Assembly: GCA_013214575.1 (NCBI GenBank)
Contig: JABSSD010000006.1
Location: forward strand, 42,900 to 103,907
Direction of reading: 5' to 3'
Length of the DNA: 61,008 nucleotides
DNA from: Paracoccaceae bacterium
Lineage (GTDB): Bacteria > Pseudomonadota > Alphaproteobacteria > Rhodobacterales > Rhodobacteraceae
In this document: positions 43,433 to 53,971 of the stretch, piece by piece
Layout: each line of letters begins with the position of its first letter
How positions within the stretch are numbered: the first letter of the stretch is position 1
The notes under the pieces: generated by a model
What the model saw: the letters and a program-made list of their open reading frames with translations, nothing else
Told to the model about the DNA's origin: nothing
Databases searched by the model: none
Made by a program: the position numbers and the translations under genes

Positions 43433-43529
43433 GAGGGTAGGCAAAGCCGGGCCGTCAGTAGCAGGGCGCTGAGTGTCAACTGCAAGAGGCCTGATTTGAC
43501 CGGCAAAGACAGATAGGAGGGTGAAATTG

Positions 43530-45167
43530 ATGAGTCCCGAGGCGACCAAAGACAGCAGCTTGTTTCCTAAGTTATTCCAACCTGAGGCAAGCGCGGTTCA
43601 ATATCGTAAAATTGGTCAAAAAGGGCTTGCTGAGACCCGCTTTGGAAGCCGCAATATGCTAACGATTGATGCCGCGGCGATCACGCTGCTGGTGCAATCG
43701 GCCTTTGCGGATGTTTCTCATTTGTTACGCCCGGCGCACCTGCATCAGGTCAGGAAAATACTGGACGACACAGAGTCCTCTGCGAATGATCGCTTTGTGG
43801 CTATGGAATTGCTTAAGAACGCGGTGATTTCCGCGCAGGGAAAATTTCCAAGCTGTCAGGATACCGGCACAGCCATTGTGTTGGGCAAAAAGGGTGAAAA
43901 TGTTTTAGTGGATGGCAATCTGCATGACGCAATTTGCCAGGGCATTGTAAACACATGGCAGATCCGCAATCTGCGGTTTTCCCAAATGGCACCTGTTTCG
44001 ATGTATGTCGAGACCAACACCGGCACCAACATGCCGGCGCAGATCGAAATCGAAGCCGTTCAAGGCGACAGTTTTGAGTTCCTTTTCATTGCCAAGGGCG
44101 GCGGCTCTGCGAACAAGACGTTCTTATTTCAGGAAACCAAACGGTTGCTGGACCGCGAAAGGTTGCTGGCCTTTTGCGACGAAAAAATCCGCACGATTGG
44201 CACCACCGCATGCCCGCCATATCATCTGGTTTTTGTGATTGGCGGATTGTCGGCGGATCAAACCCTAAAAACAGTCAAGCTTGCCTCCACCAAAGAGCTG
44301 GACGACCTGCCAACTACCGGCGACCAGACGGGACGCGCGTTCCGGGATCTTCAGCTGGAGGGTGAGGTTTTGAAACTGACCCAGGACCTGGGGATGGGCG
44401 CGCAGTTTGGCGGCAAGCATTTTTGCCATGATGTGCGGGTTATCCGGCTGCCGCGTCATGGTGGCAGTCTGCCCGTTGGTATGGGGGTCAGCTGCTCTGC
44501 CGACAGGCAGATAAAGGGCCGCATCGACCAGGATGGTATCTGGCTGGAACAGCTGGAAACCAACCCTGAAAACTATCTGCCTGAAACAGAAGTCAGTGCG
44601 GCCTCGGCCAAGCATATCAACTTGGATCAACCGATGCCTGAAATCTTGAAACAGCTGTCACAGCTGCAGGTCGCGGATCCTGTCTTGCTCTCAGGTACGA
44701 TGATTGTGGCCCGCGATCTGGTGCATGCGGAACTGGCCAAAAAATTGGTGGCAGGCCAGCCCTTACCCGATTATTTCCGCGATTTTCCGATCTATTATGC
44801 GGGGCCGGCAAAAACCCCCGAGGGCCATGCCTCAGGATCGTTTGGGCCGACAACGGCGGCGCGGATGGACCCCTATATAGCGGACTTCCAGGCTGCAGGT
44901 GGCTCACTTGTGATGATCGCAAAGGGCAACCGCTCCCAACAGGTCATGCGGTCGTGCAATACTCACGGCGGCTTTTATCTGGGGTCAGTTGGCGGCACCG
45001 CAGCCGTGTTGGGCCGCGATGTTATCACCCATGTGGAAACCCTGGATTATGATGACTTCGGAATGGAGGCCGTTTTCAAGATAACCGTCAAAAATTTCCC
45101 GGCATTTCTGATTATTGACGACAAAGGCAACGATTTTTTCACCGTCAAACCAGCCCTGATAAGCTAA
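43530..45167 (+). CDS. fumA: Class I fumarate hydratase (iron-sulfur)
   Basis: 545 residues from the ATG at 43530, with AGGAGG 9 nt upstream. Alpha-domain motifs ([67 protein letters not shown]) supply cysteines for the 4Fe-4S cluster. The C-terminal beta domain starts near residue 370 ([37 protein letters not shown]). It interconverts fumarate and malate. The gene is flanked on both sides by degraded fragments of other genes, suggesting insertion or deletion around it. Confidence 0.94.
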   Translation: MSPEATKDSSLFPKLFQPEASAVQYRKIGQKGLAETRFGSRNMLTIDAAAITLLVQSAFADVSHLLRPAHLHQVRKILDDTESSANDRFVAMELLKNAVISAQGKFPSCQDTGTAIVLGKKGENVLVDGNLHDAICQGIVNTWQIRNLRFSQMAPVSMYVETNTGTNMPAQIEIEAVQGDSFEFLFIAKGGGSANKTFLFQETKRLLDRERLLAFCDEKIRTIGTTACPPYHLVFVIGGLSADQTLKTVKLASTKELDDLPTTGDQTGRAFRDLQLEGEVLKLTQDLGMGAQFGGKHFCHDVRVIRLPRHGGSLPVGMGVSCSADRQIKGRIDQDGIWLEQLETNPENYLPETEVSAASAKHINLDQPMPEILKQLSQLQVADPVLLSGTMIVARDLVHAELAKKLVAGQPLPDYFRDFPIYYAGPAKTPEGHASGSFGPTTAARMDPYIADFQAAGGSLVMIAKGNRSQQVMRSCNTHGGFYLGSVGGTAAVLGRDVITHVETLDYDDFGMEAVFKITVKNFPAFLIIDDKGNDFFTVKPALIS

Positions 45168-45186
45168 CCGCCCCAAGAGACCGCTG

Positions 45187-45480
45187 AGCACCGGCAAAGC
45201 CAAGGCCCACCACCACCACCCTCAGGGTGCCGGTGGAATCCGTCAGCAATTCAGCGTCGCCAAGAACATCCAGCTGTCGTGCGACAGTCCGAGATTCTAT
45301 AATAATTTCAACAAGCACATGACTGGAGTGGCCGATTTTCCAGACCTCAATTTTCGCGAGGAGGGCTATCTTTTTGGGGTCACCAAGGACGGTGAAGAAG
45401 ACCTGCGGCGATACCAGGCGCTTCAGCATGATTGTGCTGAATATTATCCCCATCGGTCCGGCCCGCACTTTGGAAACCTA
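45187..45480 (+). pseudogene. Remnant of a FAD-dependent (DAO-type) oxidoreductase
   Basis: Translation gives GGIRQQFSVAKNIQLS, then NFNKHMTGVADFPDLNFREE and GYLFGVTKDGEED, which matches the middle of DadA/glycine-oxidase-like flavoproteins (xAGGIRQQFSxxENIxLS...). The preceding residues are frameshifted around 45212 (KPRPTTTTL in one frame, then AGG in another). The FAD-binding N-terminus and the C-terminal half are missing, so the gene is dead. The rest of 45168-45626 shows no further recognisable gene. Confidence 0.7.
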
Positions 45481-45626
45481 CCGTTTCAACGTCATCTCCG
45501 CCAGCGACCAACGCGGGGCCGCTTAAAGGACTGGCTTCAGACCCAGGGTCGATTTCCGGACGGCTGCATCATGGCGGGTCGCGAATGTTGCTTTGACAAC
45601 CAGTGGGGGTACGATAAGGAGGTGAG

Positions 45627-46328
45627 ATGAAATTTGCCACGCCTCTCATCCCCGCCACTTTGGTGCGCCGCTACAAACGCTTTCTGGCCGATTGCTTGCT
45701 GCCTGATGGCCAGGAAATCACTGTGCACTGCCCCAATCCCGGCTCGATGATGGGGCTGGCGGAACCAGGGATGCAGGTCTGGTTGGAACCCAACGATGAC
45801 CCCAAAAAAAAATTAAACTATGGCTGGCGCCTGGTCGATCATCAGAACGGCCATTTCACCGGCGTCGATACTTCAGTTCCCAACCGTGCTTTGCGCAGCG
45901 CGCTTGAAGCGCAAGAAATTGCTGAGCTGGCGGACTACCAAACCGTGCGGCCAGAAGTGAAATACGGTGACAGCAGCCGCATTGATTTTCTGCTGACGCA
46001 ACCCGGTCTGCCGGACTGTTATGTTGAGGTCAAAAGTGTCACTCTGATGCGCCAGCCGGGACTGGCCGAGTTCCCCGATAGTGTGACCAAACGAGGTGCA
46101 AAACACCTCGGAGAGTTGATCAAAATGGCACAACACGGCCACCGGGCGGTGATGCTCTATCTGGTGCAACGCACCGATTGCCAGCGCTTTCAGCTCGCCG
46201 CAGATATCGACCCCGCATATGCTCAGGCATTTGACACCGCGCAGAAGCATGGAGTTGAACGACTGATTTATTCCACCCGGATCAGCCCGGATGAAATCAC
46301 CATTGCTGCGCCTATTCTCGCGATTTGA
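45627..46328 (+). CDS. sfsA: SfsA family protein (sugar fermentation stimulation)
   Basis: 233 residues, full length. SfsA motifs: RRYKRFLADCLLPDGQEITV, HCPNPGSMMGL, VDTSVPNRAL, DSSRIDFLL, CYVEVKSVTL, PDSVTKRGAKHLGEL. The C-terminal half has a nuclease-like fold (D...EVK) and the N-terminus is OB-like, suggesting nucleic-acid binding; the biological role is uncertain. AAGGAGGT precedes the ATG. Confidence 0.94.
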   Translation: MKFATPLIPATLVRRYKRFLADCLLPDGQEITVHCPNPGSMMGLAEPGMQVWLEPNDDPKKKLNYGWRLVDHQNGHFTGVDTSVPNRALRSALEAQEIAELADYQTVRPEVKYGDSSRIDFLLTQPGLPDCYVEVKSVTLMRQPGLAEFPDSVTKRGAKHLGELIKMAQHGHRAVMLYLVQRTDCQRFQLAADIDPAYAQAFDTAQKHGVERLIYSTRISPDEITIAAPILAI

Positions 46329-46584
46329 TCGTTTTTCTGCTGCCAACAACAGCCTCTTGGGGAGCATATTGGGGTGACCAATATGGCGGTAAGTCTGTTG
46401 ACTGTGACTTGCAACTGACCCGGTAGCGGTCAGAATTGTCCCTGAGAACTACCCCATATCAAGCTGTCACATAGCCGTGCGTTTCTGGTGCCGGCCTATT
46501 TGTTGCAGGGCCACGATGCTGTCCGAAATTGCCGGGCCACTTCGAAGTTGATCAAATCGGATTTATGTTCCGTTGGCACAGCCA

Positions 46585-48252
46585 TTAAAGTATTCCCGGC
46601 AAGTTTAACCCATGTTCTCGGGCGCAATCGAGCGCGGTGTCGTATCCCGCATCCGCATGCCGCCAAACGCCGCTTGCCGGATCGTTCCACAACACACGTT
46701 CGATCCGTTTTGCCGCTTCAGGGGTTCCATCCGCACAAATGACCACTCCGGAATGTTGTGAAAAGCCCATGCCGACGCCGCCGCCGTGGTGGATACTGAC
46801 CCATGTTGCGCCGGATGCGGTGTTGATCAATGCATTCAGCAGCGGCCAGTCCGATACCGCGTCGGACCCGTCTTTCATCGATTCCGTTTCCCGGTTCGGC
46901 GAGGCAACGGAACCGCTATCAAGGTGGTCACGGCCAATAACGACAGGAGCGGAAAGTTCACCGCTGGCGACCATCTCGTTGAACGCAAGGCCCGCTTTGT
47001 GGCGATCCCCCAGTCCAATCCAGGCGATCCGCGCGGGCAGCCCCTGAAAGGCAATGCGATCGCGCGCCATATCCAGCCAGTTGTGCAGGTTTTTGTTGTC
47101 CGGGAACAACTCTTTCATTTTCCGATCGGTTTTATAGATGTCTTCGGGATCACCCGACAAAGCAACCCAGCGGAACGGGCCGATACCGCGACAGAACAAC
47201 GGGCGAATATAGGCGGGGACAAATCCCGGAAATGCAAAGGCATTCTCAAGGCCCTCTTCCAGCGCCATCTGGCGGATGTTGTTGCCATAATCCACCGTGG
47301 GCACGCCCGCATCGTGGAAATCAACCATCGCGGAGACCTGCACTTTCATGCTGGCACGCGCCGCTTTTTCGACCTCTTTGGGGGCTGTTTGCTGTTTTTC
47401 TTTCCATGTGGCGATGGACCAGCCTTGCGGTAGATATCCGTGGATCGGGTCATGGGCCGAGGTCTGGTCGGTTACAATGTCCGGGCGCACACCGCGTTTG
47501 TATAACGCCGGAAATACATCGGCAGCATTGCCCAACAGGGCAACGGATTTTGCCTCTCCGGCTTTGGTCCAGCGGGCGATCATGGCCAGAGCCTCGTCGA
47601 CACTATCGGTTTTTTCATCGACATAACCGGTGCGCAGCCGGAAATCGATGCTATCGGGGTTGCATTCTACGGCCAGGCAGCAGGCGCCAGCCATAACGGC
47701 GGCCAAAGGCTGGGCGCCGCCCATGCCGCCAAGACCTCCGGTCAAAATCCATTTGCCGGCCAAATTGCCGTCGTAATGTTGGCGGCCGGCTTCGACGAAT
47801 GTTTCGTATGTGCCTTGAATGATGCCCTGACTACCGATGTAAATCCACGATCCGGCGGTCATCTGACCGTACATCATCAGGCCCTTTTTATCGAGTTCGT
47901 TAAAGTGGTCCCAGTTGGCCCAATGGGGCACAAGGTTTGAATTGGCGATCAAAACCCGAGGCGCATCCGGATGGGTTTTAACAACCGCAACCGGCTTTCC
48001 CGACTGCACAACAAGCGTTTCATCTGCTTCCAGTTGCTTCAGGCTTGCAACTATTTGGTCGAAATCTTTCCATGTCCGCGCCGCACGCCCAATGCCGCCA
48101 TACACCACCAGTTCATGCGGGTTTTCCGCAACATCGGGGTGAAGATTGTTCATCAGCATTCGCATCGGTGCTTCAGTCAGCCAACTTTTGGCAGTAATTT
48201 CCGTGCCCGTAGCAGGGTACACATCACGGGTATTTTTTCTTGGGTCAGTCAT
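46585..48252 (-). CDS. hutU: Urocanate hydratase HutU
   Basis: 555 residues from the ATG at 48252, which overlaps the hutG stop and has GGAGG 7 nt upstream. NAD-binding and active-site motifs: [74 protein letters not shown]. It hydrates urocanate to imidazolone propionate, step 2 of histidine degradation. It is the last gene of the hutIHGU operon. Confidence 0.97.
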   Translation of the reverse strand: MTDPRKNTRDVYPATGTEITAKSWLTEAPMRMLMNNLHPDVAENPHELVVYGGIGRAARTWKDFDQIVASLKQLEADETLVVQSGKPVAVVKTHPDAPRVLIANSNLVPHWANWDHFNELDKKGLMMYGQMTAGSWIYIGSQGIIQGTYETFVEAGRQHYDGNLAGKWILTGGLGGMGGAQPLAAVMAGACCLAVECNPDSIDFRLRTGYVDEKTDSVDEALAMIARWTKAGEAKSVALLGNAADVFPALYKRGVRPDIVTDQTSAHDPIHGYLPQGWSIATWKEKQQTAPKEVEKAARASMKVQVSAMVDFHDAGVPTVDYGNNIRQMALEEGLENAFAFPGFVPAYIRPLFCRGIGPFRWVALSGDPEDIYKTDRKMKELFPDNKNLHNWLDMARDRIAFQGLPARIAWIGLGDRHKAGLAFNEMVASGELSAPVVIGRDHLDSGSVASPNRETESMKDGSDAVSDWPLLNALINTASGATWVSIHHGGGVGMGFSQHSGVVICADGTPEAAKRIERVLWNDPASGVWRHADAGYDTALDCAREHGLNLPGIL

Positions 48253-49034
48253 TTCGGCCTCCAATTGGATAGCTGTGTCAGTATATTCCCGAGCGGCTTG
48301 CGCAGGCGGCTTATCCTGCCGTCATCGCAAACCCACGGTGGCATTTCAGCCTGCATGTAGGTCGATTGCGCCAACTCCATTTGAATGGCATGCACTCCCT
48401 TGCCGGGGCGGCCATAATGGCGCGTTGTCCAGCCCCCCTTAAAGCGGCCATTCAGAACCATGCTATAGCCAGAGGCCGCCTGACATGCGGCGCGTGTGAT
48501 CTCCGCAATTTCCGGATCACATGTCGCCCCAAGGTTCGTGCCGATGTTGAAATCAGGCAAGGTGTCATTGAACAGAAAGGGAATTTTCGATCTGATGGAG
48601 TGGCAATCAAAGAGAATGGCAAACCCGTGGATGGCGCGCGCACGCTCAACCGCGGTTTGCAGGGCCGCGTGATAAGGGCTGTGGTACGCTGCAATCCGAC
48701 GGGCAATCTCTTTTGGGGAGGGGTCCTGATCGGGTTGGTAAATTGGCGTTCCATCAAAATCGGTGAGCGGGCAAAGCGTGGTGGTGTTTTGACCGGGGTA
48801 CAGGCTTTCGCCATCGGGATTTCGATTTACATCAATAACATAGCGGTGGATGGTGGTGCGCACCGCGCTGGCACCCTCCAGTAAGCCGGCGTATATTTCG
48901 TGAATATGCCAGTCGGTATCCGCAATGGCACGCCCGGTCTGGTTCAAACCAGCACCAGTTCTGTTAGGAAACTCCGTCCCGGTGTGCGGAAGTCCCAGCA
49001 CCAGCGGGCTATTGCCGTGGATGATCTCAATCAT
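48249..49034 (-). CDS. hutG: N-formylglutamate deformylase HutG
   Basis: 261 residues. The family signature is visible: [61 protein letters not shown] and [10 protein letters not shown]. This is the FGase (zinc amidohydrolase) type that releases formate and glutamate from N-formylglutamate, the final step of the HutF-dependent pathway. It overlaps hutH by 8 bp and hutU by 4 bp. Confidence 0.95.
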   Translation of the reverse strand: MIEIIHGNSPLVLGLPHTGTEFPNRTGAGLNQTGRAIADTDWHIHEIYAGLLEGASAVRTTIHRYVIDVNRNPDGESLYPGQNTTTLCPLTDFDGTPIYQPDQDPSPKEIARRIAAYHSPYHAALQTAVERARAIHGFAILFDCHSIRSKIPFLFNDTLPDFNIGTNLGATCDPEIAEITRAACQAASGYSMVLNGRFKGGWTTRHYGRPGKGVHAIQMELAQSTYMQAEMPPWVCDDGRISRLRKPLGNILTQLSNWRPK

Positions 49035-50568
49035 CGGCTAACGCAGGTAGTCGCCCTGCGGTGGTTGATATTTCGCCGGTTCTTATCAGTGTTGCAGCGG
49101 CGGCCAGGTCCGGCGCAAGGAAGCGATCCTCTTCCAGCGTTTTAACGCTTTTACGCAAACGGATTATAACGGGTTTAAGTTTCTGGCTGGTTTCAAGCGG
49201 GGCGCGAAATTCGATACCCTGCACGGCACAGAGCAGCTCGACGCCCAGAATTTGTTCCAGATTTACGATCATCGGGCCAAGTCGACGGGCACCATGCGCG
49301 GCCATGCTGACATGGTCTTCCTGATTTGCAGAGGTCGGGGTGCTGTCCGTCACACAAGGGTTCGCCAGGTGCTTGTTCTCGCTCATCAGCGCGGCGGTGG
49401 TCACTTCGGCAATCATCAGGCCAGAATTCAGCCCCGGATTGGCGGTCAGGAAAGTGGGCAGATCGTAATTCAGCGCCGGATCCACGATCAGGGCAATGCG
49501 CCGCTGTGAAATTGCGCCAATTTCGGCAATGGCCAGCGCGATCATATCGGCGGCAAAGCCTACCGGTTCGGCGTGGAAATTCCCCCCCGATACAATGCGA
49601 TCAGCGCCAATCAACACCAGCGGGTTATCGGTTGCCGCATTTGCCTCGATGATCAGGGTTTGCGCCGCCATGCGCAACACATCCATCGCCGCCCCTACAA
49701 CCTGTGGCTGGCAGCGGATGCAATATGGGTCCTGCACCCTCGCATCATCTTCTTGGTGGCTTTCGCGAATTTCCGAGCCCTCAAGCAAGCTGCGCATCGC
49801 AGCGGCGGCCTGTATCTGCCCCTTGTGCCCTCGTAATTCATGGATTTCCGGCAACAGCGGCGCGGTCGACCCCATGATCGCATCGGTGGTCAGTGCAGAG
49901 GTGACCAGCGACGACTGTGCCGCTTGCCAAGCTCCAAACAGCCCAACAAGGGCGAAAGCTGTCGAAAACTGGGTTCCGTTAATAAGCGCCAAACCTTCTT
50001 TTGCGCCAAGCACAACGGGTGTTAGCCCGGCGCGCCGCAAAGCCTCGGCGCCGCTGTGAACCTCGCCCTGATACCGGGCAAAACCTTCGCCCATCATTGC
50101 GGCCGCCATATGCGCCAGTGGCGCAAGATCGCCCGAGGCGCCAACCGACCCCTGTGAGGGGATAACCGGAAGGACATCGTGCAACAACATGGCCTCGATC
50201 AGATCAACAATCTCAAGGCGCACCCCAGATGCCCCGCGGCCAAGGCTTAGCAGCTTCAGGACCATCAACAGCCGTGTGTGTTTGGACGAAATAGGGTCGC
50301 CGACACCGCAACAATGGGACAGTATCAAATTGCGCTGCAACGTCGTGGTGTCTGCCGCATCAATTTTGACGCTCGCCAGCTTTCCAAAGCCGGTATTCAC
50401 CCCGTAAACAGCAATGGTCCCTTTCACCGCCGTGGCTATTCTGGCCGCCGCCAGTTCCAGCGAGGGCCGACAGGCGGCATCAAGCTTAACAGCTGTTTCC
50501 TCGGAATAGATCCGCGACAGCTCTGCCAGTGTTGTCTGGCCGGGCGTTAGGGTGATTACGGGCTTCAT
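49027..50568 (-). CDS. hutH: Histidine ammonia-lyase HutH
   Basis: 513 residues, normal length. The Ala-Ser-Gly triad at 144-146 ([16 protein letters not shown]) forms the MIO electrophile. Other motifs are [54 protein letters not shown] and NQEDHVSMA. It deaminates histidine to urocanate, step 1. It overlaps hutI by 4 bp. Confidence 0.97.
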   Translation of the reverse strand: MKPVITLTPGQTTLAELSRIYSEETAVKLDAACRPSLELAAARIATAVKGTIAVYGVNTGFGKLASVKIDAADTTTLQRNLILSHCCGVGDPISSKHTRLLMVLKLLSLGRGASGVRLEIVDLIEAMLLHDVLPVIPSQGSVGASGDLAPLAHMAAAMMGEGFARYQGEVHSGAEALRRAGLTPVVLGAKEGLALINGTQFSTAFALVGLFGAWQAAQSSLVTSALTTDAIMGSTAPLLPEIHELRGHKGQIQAAAAMRSLLEGSEIRESHQEDDARVQDPYCIRCQPQVVGAAMDVLRMAAQTLIIEANAATDNPLVLIGADRIVSGGNFHAEPVGFAADMIALAIAEIGAISQRRIALIVDPALNYDLPTFLTANPGLNSGLMIAEVTTAALMSENKHLANPCVTDSTPTSANQEDHVSMAAHGARRLGPMIVNLEQILGVELLCAVQGIEFRAPLETSQKLKPVIIRLRKSVKTLEEDRFLAPDLAAAATLIRTGEISTTAGRLPALADD

Positions 50569-51767
50569 GAAACGCCTCCGGTGATACGTTTGTACAGTGG
50601 GTTAAAGCCGATGCGATAGGCCAGTTCGGCCGGGTGGGTGACATCCCATATGGCCAGATCCGCACGGTTGCCGACATCAATGGTTCCGCGATCCTTCAGA
50701 CCCAAGGCCTGTGCCGCGTTACGGGTGACACCGGCCAGCACCTCTTCCGGCGTCATGCGAAACAAGGTGCAGCCCATATTCATTGCCAAAAGTATCGACG
50801 TCATCGGCGACGACCCCGGATTGCAATCGGTGGCTATGGCCATCGGCACTTCGTGGCGGCGAAACGCCTCGATCGGGGGCTGGCGGGTTTCGCGAAGGGT
50901 GTAATATGCGCCGGGCAATATCACCGCCACGCTGCCGGCCCGGGCCATCACCGCCGCATCTGACTCGGAGGTATATTCCAGATGATCGACCGATAGCGCA
51001 TTGAACGACGCCGCCAATCGCGTGCCGCCGATATTCGACAACTGATCCGAGTGCAGCTTAACCGGAAGCCCAAGTTCAGAGGCAACCTGAAACACGCGCC
51101 CAATCTGGGCGATGTTGAATGCGATGCCCTCACAAAACCCGTCCACCGCATCAACGAGCCCCTCACTATGCGCCGCGCGCAGGGCAGGGATACAGATTTC
51201 ATCAATATACTGATCCGGTGCCCCGTTGAATTCCGGCGGGATTGCGTGTGCGCCAAGAAAGCTGGTTTTGATGCAAATGTTTCGATGGTCGGCCAGTTGA
51301 CGGGCGGCGCGCAGCATATTCAGCTCGGTCTCGTGGTTCAGGCCATAACCGGATTTGATTTCAAGTGTGGTGACCCCCTCGGCGATTACCGCATCAAGCC
51401 GTGGCAACGCGTCCTGCACCAGGCCTTCGACACTGGTGTCGCGGGTGGCTTTGACTGTTGAAATAATCCCACCACCTGCGCGCGCCACTTCTTCGTAGCT
51501 CGCACCGTTCAATCTTTGCTCAAATTCGGCCGCCCTGTTGCCGCCAAACACAAGGTGCGAGTGACAATCGATCAAGCCAGGGGTGATCAAGCGGCCCTCG
51601 ACATCCTCAAGTGGACTGTTGCGGTATTTGGGTGGCATATCCACCTCTTCACCCAGCCACTCAATCCGACCTGCTTCGATGACCATCGTGCAGTCAGCAC
51701 GCATGCCATAGGATTCAGAGCTCTCCGTCATGGTCGCGATTGCTGCGTTTGTAAGTATGTGGACCAT
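50565..51767 (-). CDS. hutI: Imidazolonepropionase HutI
   Basis: About 400 residues. Amidohydrolase metal ligands: [51 protein letters not shown] and [10 protein letters not shown]. It opens the imidazolone ring to give formiminoglutamate, step 3. The ATG at 51767 matches the usual start of the domain; an ATG at 51809 would add 14 residues and cover the inverted repeat described separately. It is the first gene of hutIHGU and is divergent from hutF. Confidence 0.96.
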   Translation of the reverse strand: MVHILTNAAIATMTESSESYGMRADCTMVIEAGRIEWLGEEVDMPPKYRNSPLEDVEGRLITPGLIDCHSHLVFGGNRAAEFEQRLNGASYEEVARAGGGIISTVKATRDTSVEGLVQDALPRLDAVIAEGVTTLEIKSGYGLNHETELNMLRAARQLADHRNICIKTSFLGAHAIPPEFNGAPDQYIDEICIPALRAAHSEGLVDAVDGFCEGIAFNIAQIGRVFQVASELGLPVKLHSDQLSNIGGTRLAASFNALSVDHLEYTSESDAAVMARAGSVAVILPGAYYTLRETRQPPIEAFRRHEVPMAIATDCNPGSSPMTSILLAMNMGCTLFRMTPEEVLAGVTRNAAQALGLKDRGTIDVGNRADLAIWDVTHPAELAYRIGFNPLYKRITGGVS

Positions 51768-51795
51768 TTTGTCGCTTGTTTTATGTGTACTCTTA

Positions 51796-51809
51796 ATGCA
51801 AATATGCAT
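51796..51809. promoter_or_regulatory. Candidate HutC operator in the hutI-hutF intergenic region
   Basis: ATGCA-AATA-TGCAT is a perfect 5-bp-arm palindrome in the ~75-bp gap between divergent hutI and hutF, within an AT-rich stretch. GntR-type HutC repressors act at such divergent promoters. The arm length is short, so the site is tentative. Confidence 0.4.
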
Positions 51810-51843
51810 ACTAGTTACGGCGAGTCAACTGGGATAAATTACC

Positions 51844-53208
51844 ATGAAGAAAATTTGGGCGGCCCAAGCTCTCATCGGCAAAGGATGGGTCAGAAATGTT
51901 TGCTTGAGCATTGAAGATGGACATATTTCAGCGATAGAAGAAGATGTGCCGCAAGGAAATGTTGATGGCTTTGGCGCTTTGATCCCGGCTCCTACAAATC
52001 TGCATTCCCATTCATTTCAACGTGCCATGGCGGGAATGACAGAAAACAAAGGACCGGACCCGCGGGACAGTTTTTGGTCTTGGCGAAAATTGATGTTTAA
52101 GTTTCTTAATCATCTGAGCCCTAAAGATATTCAAACCATTACCGAATTCGTTCAAATGGAAATGTTAGAGGCGGGGTACGCATCGGTTTGCGAATTCCAC
52201 TATCTTCACCATCAAGCTGACGGGCGGCCATATGGCAATATAGCCGAAACAAGTGATTGTATTGCTGCAGCGACTTCGACCACAGGCATTGGCCTCACGC
52301 ATCTCCCCGTTCTTTATCAATATGGCGGTTGCGATAAGCGTGGGCTTGGCGCGGGCCAGATCAGGTTTGGAAATACATTTGATCAATATGCAGAACTTGT
52401 AACGCAAGCTGGCTCTATTCTTTCCGATCTGCCCAAAGACTGCAGACTTGGAGTTGCCCCGCATAGCCTGCGTGCCGTTGACAAAGATGATATTGCAAGG
52501 ATCGCCGCGCTTCGACAGAATGAGCCGATACACATGCATTTGGCGGAGCAAATTCCCGAAGTCGAGGAAGTGCTGGCTGCCTATGGCGCGCGCCCTGTTA
52601 CCTGGCTGTTAGACAACCACGATATTGACAAGCGTTGGTGCCTAATTCATATGACACAAATGACGGCCTCAGAAACTGTTTCGGTGGCGAAAACGGGCGC
52701 GGTTGCAGGCCTGTGTCCAATGACCGAGGCGAGCCTTGGCGACGGAATTTTTGATGGAATACAATACCATGACGCCGGTGGACAGTTTGGTATCGGCTCA
52801 GACAGCAATATTCGTATTTCTCTTTCGGAAGAATTGCGGTTGTTAGAGTATTCTCAACGGCTACGAGACAAGGGCCGCGCATTATTTGCTGAGCCTGAGC
52901 GCTCGACTGGGCGCGTCTTGATCGACTCCATAACGACAGCTGGCGCTCAGGCAGCAGGCCGTAATGCTGGCAGTTTGGAGGTCGGCAAGCTCGCCGATAT
53001 CGCCTCTCTGGATATGTCTTCTCCGGATTTGGCGGCAAAGACTGGAGACATGATTCTGGACACTTTCATATTTGCAGGTTCAGATGTGATGGTAACCGAT
53101 GTATGGTCCGCTGGACGGCATGTCGTCAAACAGGGCCAACATATTCAGCATGAAAGTATATGCAATGAATACCGAAAAACTATGAAATCGATATTGGGTC
53201 GACTGTGA
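51844..53208 (+). CDS. hutF: Formimidoylglutamate deiminase HutF
   Basis: 454 residues. Amidohydrolase motifs: PTNLHSHSFQRAMAG, FCEFHYLHH-type segment (EFHYLHHQADGRPY), APHSLRAVD, MHLAEQIPEVEEVLA, WCLIHMTQMT and GIGSDSNIRISLSEELRLLE. It deiminates N-formiminoglutamate to N-formylglutamate plus ammonia, step 4 of the five-step route, which makes hutG necessary. The DNA here is visibly lower in GC than the hutIHGU genes. It is co-translated with hutC (4-bp overlap). Confidence 0.95.
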   Translation: MKKIWAAQALIGKGWVRNVCLSIEDGHISAIEEDVPQGNVDGFGALIPAPTNLHSHSFQRAMAGMTENKGPDPRDSFWSWRKLMFKFLNHLSPKDIQTITEFVQMEMLEAGYASVCEFHYLHHQADGRPYGNIAETSDCIAAATSTTGIGLTHLPVLYQYGGCDKRGLGAGQIRFGNTFDQYAELVTQAGSILSDLPKDCRLGVAPHSLRAVDKDDIARIAALRQNEPIHMHLAEQIPEVEEVLAAYGARPVTWLLDNHDIDKRWCLIHMTQMTASETVSVAKTGAVAGLCPMTEASLGDGIFDGIQYHDAGGQFGIGSDSNIRISLSEELRLLEYSQRLRDKGRALFAEPERSTGRVLIDSITTAGAQAAGRNAGSLEVGKLADIASLDMSSPDLAAKTGDMILDTFIFAGSDVMVTDVWSAGRHVVKQGQHIQHESICNEYRKTMKSILGRL

Positions 53209-53906
53209 CGTCAGCTAGCATTATAGGGTTTGCTGCGCTGAAAGAAGAGGTTCGCCAGCGTATTGCATCCCGGGAATGGCCTCCCGGATCATTGATTCCA
53301 AATGAACAAGAAATTGCTTTGGAATTCGGTTGTTCGAGGTCAACGGTAAACCGTGCGCTAAGAGAACTGGCTGAGTCTGGTCTGCTTGAGCGTAAAAGAA
53401 AAGCGGGTACACGTGTTGCACTAACTCCGGTCCGCAAGGCAACATTTTCGATCAGTATTATACGTCAGGAAATTGAACGAGCCGGAGAAAAATACAGCTA
53501 TCTGTTAATTGACCGCCAACACATTAAGCCGCCAACTCTCATTCAAAAATTGTGGCGGCTGGGAGAGAGCGACAAAATTCTGCATGTGAAATCTTTGCAT
53601 CTTGGAAGTTCACGTCCATTTGCACTTGAAGACCGCTGGATTAATACGATTGAAGTCCCCAGCGCCCTTGATGCTGACTTTGAGAACGACAGTGCGAACG
53701 AGTGGTTGGTGAAAAATGCCCCCTTCAGTCACGGCGAAATATCGTTTTCATCGCAAAATTCGACCGCGTCGGATAGTAAATATCTCGACGTAACCGAGGG
53801 TAGTGCGCTGTTATTGCTCGAAAGATCGACCTGGTCGAACAAAATTCCGATCACCAGTGTACGCCTATGCTACCGCCCAGGGTATCGTCTGATAGCAACC
53901 ATCTAG
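53205..53906 (+). CDS. hutC: Histidine utilisation repressor HutC (GntR family)
   Basis: 233 residues from a GTG overlapping the hutF stop. An N-terminal GntR winged helix (~8-72: REWPPGSLIPNEQEIALEFG, CSRSTVNRALRELAESGLLE) precedes a UTRA effector domain (~90-230: LLIDRQHIKPPTL, LEDRWINTIEVP, LLLERSTWSNKIPITSVRL). In characterised systems urocanate binding to the UTRA domain releases the repressor. GC content is noticeably lower (one sampled 60-bp line counts 26 G+C). Confidence 0.94.
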   Translation: MTSASIIGFAALKEEVRQRIASREWPPGSLIPNEQEIALEFGCSRSTVNRALRELAESGLLERKRKAGTRVALTPVRKATFSISIIRQEIERAGEKYSYLLIDRQHIKPPTLIQKLWRLGESDKILHVKSLHLGSSRPFALEDRWINTIEVPSALDADFENDSANEWLVKNAPFSHGEISFSSQNSTASDSKYLDVTEGSALLLLERSTWSNKIPITSVRLCYRPGYRLIATI

Positions 53907-53971
53907 TCTCGGGGCTGGACGCTGTTTGATGCGCATTTCAAATGGATTGCACCGATCATCAGCCAGCAGGA

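Noticed and set aside
46329-46584. Possible gene remnant between sfsA and hutU
   Set aside because: Short peptide-like stretches can be read in two frames, but none matches a family I recognise.
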